Position numbers and translations under genes: made by a program. The notes below the pieces were generated by a model. The model had not been told where the DNA came from. It did no database searches and worked only from the letters and a program-made list of their open reading frames with translations. Positions 24,769 to 32,405 of a stretch of DNA of 64,000 bases are shown in pieces; position 1 is the first letter of the stretch, and each line of letters opens with the position of its first letter. The stretch spans positions 1 to 64,000 of the forward strand of contig CALXHR010000007.1 of NCBI GenBank assembly GCA_944388175.1. The letters run 5' to 3'. The stretch comes from an uncultured Gemmiger sp. (GTDB lineage: Bacteria > Bacillota > Clostridia > Oscillospirales > Ruminococcaceae).

Positions 24769-24774
24769 TATAAT
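24769..24774 (+). promoter_or_regulatory. -10 element of the Na/Pi cotransporter gene
   Basis: A perfect TATAAT; the -35 region (TGGCGC) is poor, so activation from the repeats just upstream is likely. Confidence 0.6.
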
Positions 24775-24837
24775 GGGGGATGGTATAGGGCGCGGCACGG
24801 CCGCGCGATTTGGAAAAATCAAAATAAGAGAGAATGG

Positions 24838-26640
24838 ATGGTCATTGGTATGAGTATCTTCAATATCTTTGTCCTTCTGGGCGGCCTGGCCATGTTTTTG
24901 TACGGCATGGACGTTATGGGCAAAAGCCTGGAGCAAACGGCGGGCGGCCGCCTGCAGGTCATTTTGAGCAAGATGACCTCCTCCCCCCTGCGCGGGCTGC
25001 TGCTGGGCCTGGCGGTCACGGCCGTCATCCAGTCCAGCTCGGCCACCACCGTCATGGTGGTGGGCTTCGTCAACTCCGGCCTGATGGACCTGTACCAGAC
25101 GGTCGGCGTCATCATGGGCGCCAACATCGGTACCACCGTCACCGCCTGGCTGCTGAGCCTGACCGGCCTGCAGGGCGACAGCTTTGTGATCCAGATGCTC
25201 AGCCCCAACGCCTGGGCCCCGCTGCTGGGCTTTGCCGGCATCGCCCTGTTCATGTTCGGCAGAGAGAAGCAGAAGAACGTCGGCCAGATTTTCCTGGGCT
25301 TTGCCATCCTGATGACCGGCATGAACCTGATGAGCGACGCCACCGCCCCGCTGGCCGACGCGCCCTGGTTTGCCGATTTGTTCCTGGCGTTCACCAACCC
25401 CGTGCTGGGCGTGCTGGTGGGCGCGGTGCTCACCGGCATCATCCAGTCCAGCTCGGCTTCCGTCGGCATCCTGCAGGCGCTGTCGATGTCCACGGGCGCG
25501 GTCTCGATGGCGGCGGCCATGCCCATCATCATGGGCCAGAACATCGGCACCACGGTCACGGCGCTCATCGCGTCGGCCGGCGCCAACAAGAATGCCCGCC
25601 GCACGGCGTTTATCCACCTGTACTTCAACATCATCGGCACCGTTGTGTTCCTGACCGGGTTCTACGCCCTCAACGCGGTGTTCGACTTCCCGTTCTACCA
25701 TGACCAGGCCAACACCTTCAACATCGCCGTCGTGCACACGGTGTTCAACCTCGTCACGACGCTGATCCTGCTGCCGTTCAGCAAGCAGCTGGTCAAGCTG
25801 GCCATCCTGACGGTGCCCGACGCCAAAGAGCCCGAGCAGACCACCCTGCTGGACCAGCGCCTGCTCTCGACCCCGGCGGTCGCGGTCAACCGCGCGATGC
25901 TGGTGGGCGGCGATATGGCCGAGGTCTGCCGCACGGCGCTGCTGCAGGCAATGTCCACCACCCGCAAGTGGGACGACGCCATTGCCGCCGAAGTGCGCCG
26001 CAAAGAGGATGCCGTCGACCACTACGAGGACGTGCTGGGCACCTACCTCGTGCAGCTGTCCGGCCGCCCCTTGAGCACCGAGGACAACCGCACCATCAAC
26101 ACGCTGCTGCACACCATCAACGATTTTGAGCGTATCTCGGACCATTCCGTCAACCTGCTGGAAGCCGCCGAGGAGATCCGCGACAAAAACATCCGTTTCA
26201 GCGACGCCGCCCTGGGCGACCTGGGCGTGCTGGAATCCGCCGTGCAGGATATCGTCAACCGCACGGTGGACGCCTTCCAGAACCATGACTGCTACGCCGC
26301 CGGCAAGATCGAGCCGATGGAGGAGGTCATCGACAGCCTCGTGCGCGAGGTCAAGACCCGCCACATCGCCCGCCTGCAGGCCGGCATCTGCACCATCGAG
26401 TACGGTTTCGTGCTCGACGACCTGCTGACCGCCTACGAGCGCATCGCCGACCACTGCTCCAACATTGCGGTGGCGATGATCGAGGTGGCCGAGGATAAAT
26501 TTGACACCCACGAGTACCTCAACAACGTCAAGAGCGGCAGCCTGAAATTTGAGCAGCGGTACGAGAAATACCGCGGCCGCTACACTTTCCCCGAGGAACC
26601 CGTCGCGCAGCCCGCCGCGGCCCCGGCCGCCCCGCAGTAA
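24838..26640 (+). CDS. Na+/phosphate cotransporter with PhoU-like C-terminal domain
   Basis: A 600-residue protein. Residues 1-320 are membrane segments of the NptA/Na-Pi cotransporter family with the two repeated QSSSA motifs (VIQSSSATT and IIQSSSASV) and the GANIGTT/GQNIGTT pairs. Residues about 340-560 form a PhoU-like helical domain (LHTINDFERISDHSVNL, AYERIADHCSNIA). It imports phosphate with sodium. ATG at 24838 follows AAGAGAG; ATG 24850 is an alternative. It is divergent from pstS and followed by the two-component genes. Confidence 0.92.
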   Translation: MVIGMSIFNIFVLLGGLAMFLYGMDVMGKSLEQTAGGRLQVILSKMTSSPLRGLLLGLAVTAVIQSSSATTVMVVGFVNSGLMDLYQTVGVIMGANIGTTVTAWLLSLTGLQGDSFVIQMLSPNAWAPLLGFAGIALFMFGREKQKNVGQIFLGFAILMTGMNLMSDATAPLADAPWFADLFLAFTNPVLGVLVGAVLTGIIQSSSASVGILQALSMSTGAVSMAAAMPIIMGQNIGTTVTALIASAGANKNARRTAFIHLYFNIIGTVVFLTGFYALNAVFDFPFYHDQANTFNIAVVHTVFNLVTTLILLPFSKQLVKLAILTVPDAKEPEQTTLLDQRLLSTPAVAVNRAMLVGGDMAEVCRTALLQAMSTTRKWDDAIAAEVRRKEDAVDHYEDVLGTYLVQLSGRPLSTEDNRTINTLLHTINDFERISDHSVNLLEAAEEIRDKNIRFSDAALGDLGVLESAVQDIVNRTVDAFQNHDCYAAGKIEPMEEVIDSLVREVKTRHIARLQAGICTIEYGFVLDDLLTAYERIADHCSNIAVAMIEVAEDKFDTHEYLNNVKSGSLKFEQRYEKYRGRYTFPEEPVAQPAAAPAAPQ

Positions 26641-26683
26641 GCCCGGCTGCCGGCCGGCCCCTCCCCACAAAGGAGTTTGCACC

Positions 26684-27376
26684 ATGATTTATATTGTCGA
26701 GGACGACGCCAGCATCCGCGAACTGGAACAGTACGCCCTGCAGACCAACGGCTACCAGGCTGCCGGCTGCGAGGACGGCGCCAGTTTTTGGGCGGCGCTG
26801 CGCGCCGGTATGCCGGAGCTGGTCATTTTGGACGTCATGCTGCCTGATGAGGACGGCTACCAGATTTTGGCCAAACTGCGCGCCGACCCCGAGACCCGCG
26901 CCGTGCCGGTTATTATGGTCACGGCCAAAACCAGCGAGATCGACGTCGTCAAGGGCCTGGACCACGGCGCCGACGACTACCTGTGCAAGCCCTTTGGCAT
27001 TATGGAGTTTATTTCCCGTGTGAAAGCGGTATTGCGCCGCACAGCTTCGGCCGCGCCGGCCCCCGCGCCGCAGACGCTGGCGTTCGGCGGCATTGTGCTG
27101 GACGATATGGCGCGCACGGTGCGCGCCGACGGCGCGCCGGTGGAACTGACCTTTAAAGAGTACGCGCTGCTGCACCTGTTTTTGGAACACCCCGAGGAAG
27201 TGCTGGCGCGCGAACGCATCATGAAAGAAGTGTGGGACACCGACGACCTGCTGGAATCCCGCACCATCGACATGCACGTGCGCACGCTGCGCCAGAAACT
27301 GGGCGCCGCGGGCGAAGCGATCCGCACTGTGCGCAAGGTGGGCTACAAGCTCAGCATGGAGGGCGCCGATGAGTGA
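26684..27376 (+). CDS. PhoB-like response regulator
   Basis: A 230-residue OmpR-family regulator: receiver domain with phospho-acceptor D50 (VILDVMLPDEDGY), the KP of LCKPFG, and a C-terminal winged helix (TFKEYALLHLFLEHPEEVLARE, RTVRKVGYKL). AAAGGAG precedes the ATG. Its position after the phosphate cotransporter and opposite pstS indicates that it controls the phosphate regulon. Confidence 0.92.
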   Translation: MIYIVEDDASIRELEQYALQTNGYQAAGCEDGASFWAALRAGMPELVILDVMLPDEDGYQILAKLRADPETRAVPVIMVTAKTSEIDVVKGLDHGADDYLCKPFGIMEFISRVKAVLRRTASAAPAPAPQTLAFGGIVLDDMARTVRADGAPVELTFKEYALLHLFLEHPEEVLARERIMKEVWDTDDLLESRTIDMHVRTLRQKLGAAGEAIRTVRKVGYKLSMEGADE

Positions 27377-28766
27377 CGACGAGCGCCGCGCTGCCCGCCC
27401 CCGAAGCATGGCGCGGCTGTACCGCCGGGCGCTGATTCTGGTGGGGGCGCTGTGCGTGGCCGTCACGCTGGCCGCCGCCACGGCGCTGTTCCAGCGCGGC
27501 TACGCCGAGCGCGTGGACGATACCCTGCAGCGGCTGTGCACCGCGCTGGCCGCCGGGTACGAAGCCCGCGGCACTGGCGACCCCGCCGACCTGGCCACAC
27601 TGCTGCCCGACACGCGGCTGCGCTGCACGCTGGTCGACGCCGGCGGCGACGTCCTGTACGACAACCAGACCGACGCGGCACTGCCCAACCACGCCGACCG
27701 CCCCGAGATTGCCGCCGCGCTGCAAAACGGCAGTGGTTCTGCCACGCGCGAGAGCGAGACGATGGACCGCGAAACCCACTACGTCGCCCGGCGGGTGGAG
27801 ACGCCCGCCGGCGTGCAGGTGCTGCGCGTGGCGCAGGACGTCGACACCATCTGGGGGTTGAGCGCCGACACGCTGCCGCTGTTGCTGGGCGCGGCGGTGC
27901 TGATTTTGGCCGGGGCGGCGCTGCTCTCGGCCTGGCTGACGCGGCGGCTGGTGCGGCCCATCGACCGCCTGGCCGAACACCTAGACACCATCGAGGCCGA
28001 CGTGCCGTATGAGGAACTGATCCCCCTGGCGCGCACCGTGCAGACCGACCGCAAACTGCGCGAGGACAACGAGACGATGCGCCGCGAGTTCACGGCCAAC
28101 GTCAGCCACGAACTCAAAACCCCGCTGACGAGCATCTCCGGCTACGCCGAACTCATTGAGAGCGGCATGGCCAAACCCGACGACGTGCCCGCTTTTGCGG
28201 CGCGCATCCATAAGGAAGCCCGGCGCATGATTGCGCTGGTCAGCGATATTTTGCAGCTCAGCGAACTGGACAGCACCCAGGCGGCCCGCCGCCACGGCGC
28301 CCCGCCCGAGCAGAGCCCCGTGCCGCTGGACGCGCTGGTCAAAGAGGTTGCGCAGACGATGACCGTCAACGCGCGCAAAGCCTACGTCACGCTGCAATAC
28401 CGCGCGCAGCCCGCCACCGTGCAGGGCAGCCGCGACCAGCTAGTGGAACTGGCCACCAACTTGTGCGACAACGCCATCCGCTACAACCGCCCCGGCGGCC
28501 ATGTGGACCTGCGCTGCGGCCTGGCCGCCGACGGCAGCCCCTACCTGGAAGTGCAGGACAACGGCATCGGCATCCCGCAGGACAGCCAGGCCCGCGTGTT
28601 TGAACGGTTCTACCGCGTGGACAAAAGCCGCTCCAAAGCCACGGGCGGCACCGGCCTGGGGCTGGCCATCGTCAAGCACATCGCGCTGCTGCACGGCGCG
28701 CGCATCGACCTGCAAAGCCAGGTCGGCACCGGCACCACCGTCACCGTCACCTTCCCCAAAGCATAA
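27369..28766 (+). CDS. PhoR-like sensor histidine kinase
   Basis: A 465-residue membrane kinase: helices near residues 20-40 and 173-195, an extracytoplasmic domain between them, HAMP-like region, then the H-box NVSHELKTPLTSI with phospho-accepting H247, N-box LVELATNLCDNAIRYN, and G boxes DNGIGIP and GTGLGLAIVKHI. It overlaps the response regulator gene by 8 bases. Confidence 0.92.
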   Translation: MSDDERRAARPRSMARLYRRALILVGALCVAVTLAAATALFQRGYAERVDDTLQRLCTALAAGYEARGTGDPADLATLLPDTRLRCTLVDAGGDVLYDNQTDAALPNHADRPEIAAALQNGSGSATRESETMDRETHYVARRVETPAGVQVLRVAQDVDTIWGLSADTLPLLLGAAVLILAGAALLSAWLTRRLVRPIDRLAEHLDTIEADVPYEELIPLARTVQTDRKLREDNETMRREFTANVSHELKTPLTSISGYAELIESGMAKPDDVPAFAARIHKEARRMIALVSDILQLSELDSTQAARRHGAPPEQSPVPLDALVKEVAQTMTVNARKAYVTLQYRAQPATVQGSRDQLVELATNLCDNAIRYNRPGGHVDLRCGLAADGSPYLEVQDNGIGIPQDSQARVFERFYRVDKSRSKATGGTGLGLAIVKHIALLHGARIDLQSQVGTGTTVTVTFPKA

Positions 28767-28769
28767 CGC

Positions 28770-28805
28770 CCTCCCCGGCCGCATTGGCAGCCGGGGCGTT
28801 TTTGC
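28770..28805 (+). terminator. Terminator after the phoR-like gene
   Basis: CCCCGGC and GCCGGGG pair across a 10-base loop, followed by CGTTTTTG. Confidence 0.8.
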
Positions 28806-28928
28806 GCTTATTCGTCGGGCAACACCCTTTTACCCATCTTCAAAATAGAACGTTTTATCGTTAAACCTATGAAAGCCCCGCCGCAAAATTGTAGATTTTG
28901 TGAACAAACATTGCATGAAATGTAAACA

Positions 28929-28955
28929 TTAGCACTCTATGCTTGACAGTGCTAA
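28929..28955 (+). promoter_or_regulatory. CIRCE operator (HrcA site)
   Basis: TTAGCACTC-N9-CAGTGCTAA, one base away from the perfect consensus TTAGCACTC-N9-GAGTGCTAA. It overlaps the -35 element, so HrcA would block the hsp20 promoter until heat shock. Confidence 0.92.
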
Positions 28956-28971
28956 TTCGGCGTGCTATACT
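28943..28971 (+). promoter_or_regulatory. hsp20 promoter
   Basis: TTGACA (28943-28948) and TATACT (28966-28971) with a 17-base spacer. Upstream DNA (28810-28928) is AT-rich with no gene. The predicted 5' leader is about 105 bases. Confidence 0.9.
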
Positions 28972-29084
28972 AAAGACGTTCCAAGAGGGAAAGGCCCCGC
29001 AAACCCCTTTCCCAACGGAAAAGGCAAACTCAAAAGTCAACGCCGGGCGCGCCCCGGCCGCTGCACAACTAGGAGGAATGACTT

Positions 29085-29552
29085 ATGATGATGGTGCCTT
29101 ATTTCCATGATGCTTTGCTGGACGATTGGTTCCATGAGGATTGGGACCGCGCGTTTGACCGTGCGTTCCGCGATATGAGCCCGCGCCAGGTATTTGGCAA
29201 GCGCAGCGCGAACGTGATGAAAACCGACGTGCGGGAGACCGACGCCGGGTATGAAGTGTTCATTGACCTGCCCGGCTTCAAGAAAGAGGACGTCAAACTG
29301 GACCTGAACAACGGGTACCTGACGATCACGGCCAACCGCGACGGCAGCCATGACGAGAAGGACCAGAACGGCCGCTACATCCGGCAGGAGCGCTACACCG
29401 GCAGCTGCGCGCGCAGCTTCTATGTCGGCGAGGAACTCAAGCCCGAGGACGTCAAGGCCCGGTTTGAGAACGGCATCCTGGCGCTGACGCTGCCCAAGGC
29501 GCAGCCCCAGCCGCTGCCCGAAAAACAGCCCACCCAGATCGAGATCCTGTAA
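29085..29552 (+). CDS. Hsp20/alpha-crystallin small heat-shock protein
   Basis: A 155-residue small heat-shock protein. The alpha-crystallin domain runs from about residue 44 to 140 (VRETDAGYEVFIDLPGFKKEDV, then GILALTLPKA). It is an ATP-independent holdase. AGGAGG precedes the ATG. A CIRCE site in its promoter predicts HrcA control, which is less usual for hsp20 than for groE or dnaK. Confidence 0.95.
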   Translation: MMMVPYFHDALLDDWFHEDWDRAFDRAFRDMSPRQVFGKRSANVMKTDVRETDAGYEVFIDLPGFKKEDVKLDLNNGYLTITANRDGSHDEKDQNGRYIRQERYTGSCARSFYVGEELKPEDVKARFENGILALTLPKAQPQPLPEKQPTQIEIL

Positions 29553-29573
29553 AACGAACCCATACGCCGCAGG

Positions 29574-29603
29574 CGCGGGGCCGCAAGGCCCCGCGCCTTT
29601 TGC
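29574..29603 (+). terminator. Terminator after hsp20
   Basis: GCGCGGGGCC/GGCCCCGCGC with GCAA loop and CTTTTGC. Confidence 0.85.
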
Positions 29604-29663
29604 TGTGTGGGGCGGCGGCGCGGCGGACCGCGAAAAAATTTACATCTGTTTTGCCGGAACTTG

Positions 29664-29672
29664 TGGTATAAT
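29664..29672 (+). promoter_or_regulatory. Extended -10 promoter of the surface-protein gene
   Basis: TGGTATAAT (TATAAT at 29667-29672), about 60 bp before the ATG. Confidence 0.65.
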
Positions 29673-29732
29673 GTCAGCAAATCCCCTTTTTTATCCATCG
29701 GGGCGGCTGCCGCCCCTGTGAGGAGGTACGCC

Positions 29733-32195
29733 ATGAAACGATTGCTTGCCCTGCTGCCCGTGCTGGTCTTTTGCCTGCTGTGCGCCCCCGCGGTGTTTGC
29801 AGAAAGCGTGAATTATCTGGACGAAACCGGCCAGCAACACACCGTGGACGCCACGGCCGTGACGAAAGACGATCCCCAATGGGCCGACGGCTGGTACGTC
29901 GCCCAGGGCGCCGTGACCCTGCCCGGCCGCGTCGCCGTGATCGGCGACGTACACCTGATTTTGGCGGATGGCGCCAACCTGACCGCCCTCGGCGGCATCC
30001 AAGTGGAGGGCGGCAACGCCCTGACGGTCTACGCCCAGTCTGCCGGGGACGCCATGGGCGCGCTGACGGCCAACAGCACCAACGGCAACGCCGGCATCGG
30101 CGGCAACCAGGGCAGCACCACCGACTCCGGGGCGGTCACGGTCAACGGCGGCCGCGTGACGGCCAAAGGTTCCCTCGGTGGCGCGGGCATCGGCACAGGC
30201 CAGGGCGGCACCGGCAGCGTCGGGGCCATCACGGTCAACGGCGGCGTTGTGGAGGGCACCGGCGCCCTCGGCGGCGCGGGCCTCGGCAGCGGTGAAGGCT
30301 GTATCGGCGATGTCGGCGCGATCACAATCCACGACGGCACCGTCACAGCCACCGGCGCCCTCGGTGGCGCGGGTATCGGCAGCGGCGCCGGCGCGTCCGG
30401 CAGCGCCGGGATCATCACGATCACCGGCGGCACTGTGACGGCCACCGGCAACACCGGCGGCGCAGGCATCGGCAACGCCAGCAACCGCGCAGGCAGTGCA
30501 ACCGTGACCATTACCGGCGGCACGGTAACAGCCACCGGCAACGGCGGCACGGGCATCGACGCCGGCAGCAAGACGGTGACCATCTCCGGCGGTATGGTGA
30601 CGGCCAACGGCAGCAGCGACGGTTACGGCATCCGCAGCAAACTGGCCACCGGCGCAAACGGCAACGCCGTTATTTTTGCCAGCAGTTTCCTGTATACCAG
30701 CGGGCAAGACGGCTGGCGCGGCCTGATTTTTGACGGCCAGCAAGGCGCGGTTTACGGCAGCAGCTTTGCGCTGGCGCAAAACCTCACAATCCCCCAGGAC
30801 TATACCCTGACCCTCGGCGACGGCCAGACGCTGACCGTCCCTGCCGCCGTGACGCTGACCAACAACGGCACGATCGCTGTGGACGGCGGCACGCTGGCTG
30901 GCAATGTGGCCGGCAACCCGCCGGTGTACAAAGCCACCGGCATCACGCTGGACACGGCCAAACTGGCCCTGTTTGCGGGCGACAGCGCAGCGCTGACCGC
31001 CACCGTGGAACCTGCAAACGCCACCGATAAAACCGTGACGTGGGCCAGCGGCGACGAGGGCATCGCCACCGTGACGCCCGATGCAACCGACCCCGCCAAA
31101 GCCACGGTCACCGCCATCGCCACCGGCGAGACGGCCATTACCGCCACCACCGCCGACGGCCGCTTTGCCGATATCTGCACCGTGACGGTCACCGCCAAAG
31201 TCTACGCCCTGCAGGCCGACGCCCCAACACTGGACTTCGGCAGCGCATACACCGGGTACACCCAACCCGCGGCCAGGACCGTGACGCTGACCAACACCGG
31301 CAACCAGCCCCTGACCGTCGGCCTGCCGGCGGCCGCGTCGTACACCGTCACGGGCGGCCAGGGCTTTGCCAATGGCCAGGCCGCCATTGCCACCGGCGAG
31401 ACAGCGGCCTTTGCCGTGCAGCCCAAGGCGGGCCTGAACGCCGGCACCTACCACGAAACGCTGACCGTAACCGGCACCGGCGACGCCAAGGCCACCGTGG
31501 CCCTGGCCTTTACCGTGCAGCCGGCGCCGACGCCTTCCCCGACGCCGACCCCGACACCCACACCGACGCCTACACCCACACCGACGCCGAGCCCCAAGCC
31601 TACCCCGACCCCGGCGTCCAAACCGGCGGCGACTTCCACCCCGGCCCCCACGGCCACGCCCACCCCCACCCCGCTGGAGCAGCACACGCTGCACTTTAAC
31701 ACCATGGGCGGCCTGGCGCTGAACGACGTCGTGCGCGGCCTGGGCGCGCCGGTGGAACTGTGGCCCTACACCCCGGTGCGCACCGGGTATGTGTTCCAGG
31801 GCTGGTATAAGGACGAAGCCCTGACCCAGCCGGTCAGCCGCATTGTGCTGGTGGACGACACCACCGTGTACGCCAAATGGGCGGTCGACCCAGCGGCCCA
31901 GGCCGCGGGCAGCGGTAGCGGTTCGGGTGCGGGCGGCGGCACCGGCAGCCACAGCGGCGGCAGCGCGGGCGGCAAAGCCACGCCCACCCCGCAACCCAGC
32001 CCCACGCCGACGCCTACGCCCACCCCCACACCGACGCCGACCCCCACGCCGGAACCGACCGCGACCCCCACGGCCACCCCGGCCCCCGAGAAAAAGACGG
32101 GCGGCGGGTTCCCGGTGGTGCCGGTCGCCGTAGGCGGCATCCTGGTCGCCGCCGCAGCGGCGGCAGGCGCGTTCCTGCTGCGCCGCAAGCGCTGA
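29733..32195 (+). CDS. Large secreted or surface repeat protein (beta-helix, Big2-like, InlB-like)
   Basis: An 820-residue exported protein. Signal peptide residues 1-23. About 110-300 hold five to six glycine-rich repeats of the pattern [26 protein letters not shown], typical of right-handed beta-helices. A Big2-like domain follows ([20 protein letters not shown], about 408-490), then a choice-of-anchor-like domain, a (TP)n linker, an InlB B-repeat-like domain (LHFNTMGG to TTVYAKW), a second TP-rich linker, a C-terminal hydrophobic helix and RRKR. There is no LPxTG, so the final helix probably anchors it to the membrane. Likely role is adhesion or carbohydrate contact. Its last 40 bp lie in an 89-bp exact repeat. 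Confidence 0.85.
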   Translation: MKRLLALLPVLVFCLLCAPAVFAESVNYLDETGQQHTVDATAVTKDDPQWADGWYVAQGAVTLPGRVAVIGDVHLILADGANLTALGGIQVEGGNALTVYAQSAGDAMGALTANSTNGNAGIGGNQGSTTDSGAVTVNGGRVTAKGSLGGAGIGTGQGGTGSVGAITVNGGVVEGTGALGGAGLGSGEGCIGDVGAITIHDGTVTATGALGGAGIGSGAGASGSAGIITITGGTVTATGNTGGAGIGNASNRAGSATVTITGGTVTATGNGGTGIDAGSKTVTISGGMVTANGSSDGYGIRSKLATGANGNAVIFASSFLYTSGQDGWRGLIFDGQQGAVYGSSFALAQNLTIPQDYTLTLGDGQTLTVPAAVTLTNNGTIAVDGGTLAGNVAGNPPVYKATGITLDTAKLALFAGDSAALTATVEPANATDKTVTWASGDEGIATVTPDATDPAKATVTAIATGETAITATTADGRFADICTVTVTAKVYALQADAPTLDFGSAYTGYTQPAARTVTLTNTGNQPLTVGLPAAASYTVTGGQGFANGQAAIATGETAAFAVQPKAGLNAGTYHETLTVTGTGDAKATVALAFTVQPAPTPSPTPTPTPTPTPTPTPTPSPKPTPTPASKPAATSTPAPTATPTPTPLEQHTLHFNTMGGLALNDVVRGLGAPVELWPYTPVRTGYVFQGWYKDEALTQPVSRIVLVDDTTVYAKWAVDPAAQAAGSGSGSGAGGGTGSHSGGSAGGKATPTPQPSPTPTPTPTPTPTPTPTPEPTATPTATPAPEKKTGGGFPVVPVAVGGILVAAAAAAGAFLLRRKR

Positions 32196-32244
32196 ACCTT
32201 ATAAGCACCGCCCCCGCGCCTTGTGGCGCGGGGGCTTTTGCGTG
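32156..32244 (+). repeat. 89-bp exact direct repeat, copy 1 (contains terminator)
   Basis: Identical base for base to 34685-34773. It includes the last codons of the surface-protein gene and its terminator. Confidence 0.97.
32209..32240 (+). terminator. Terminator after the surface-protein gene
   Basis: CCCCCGCGCC/GGCGCGGGGG with TTGT loop and CTTTTG. Confidence 0.85.
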
Positions 32245-32344
32245 CGCCCCCAAAGCCAAAACGGCCGCGCGCCAAAAAAGCAGCGATAAATCGCCCGATT
32301 TGGCGCGTTTCCACGCAGCGCGGAACGTTTCTTCCCGGCGTTCC

Positions 32345-32373
32345 TTGCCAATCCACGCTGCGGGGTGTATGCT
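32345..32373 (+). promoter_or_regulatory. Promoter of the XRE transmembrane regulator gene
   Basis: TTGCCA (32345-32350) and TATGCT (32368-32373) with a 17-base spacer. Confidence 0.75.
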
Positions 32374-32405
32374 GGATACCGAAAAAACGCAAGGAGGCAC
32401 GACGG

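Noticed and set aside
21789-24773. Very long open frame opposite the pst genes
   Set aside because: GC-rich codon bias leaves antisense frames open; the pst proteins on the other strand match known families from end to end, and the antisense product has no family resemblance.
24091-24837. Upstream extension of the Na/Pi cotransporter frame
   Set aside because: It covers the pstS 5' region, the divergent promoters and a Pho-box array; the membrane domain starts properly at the ATG with a ribosome-binding site at 24838.
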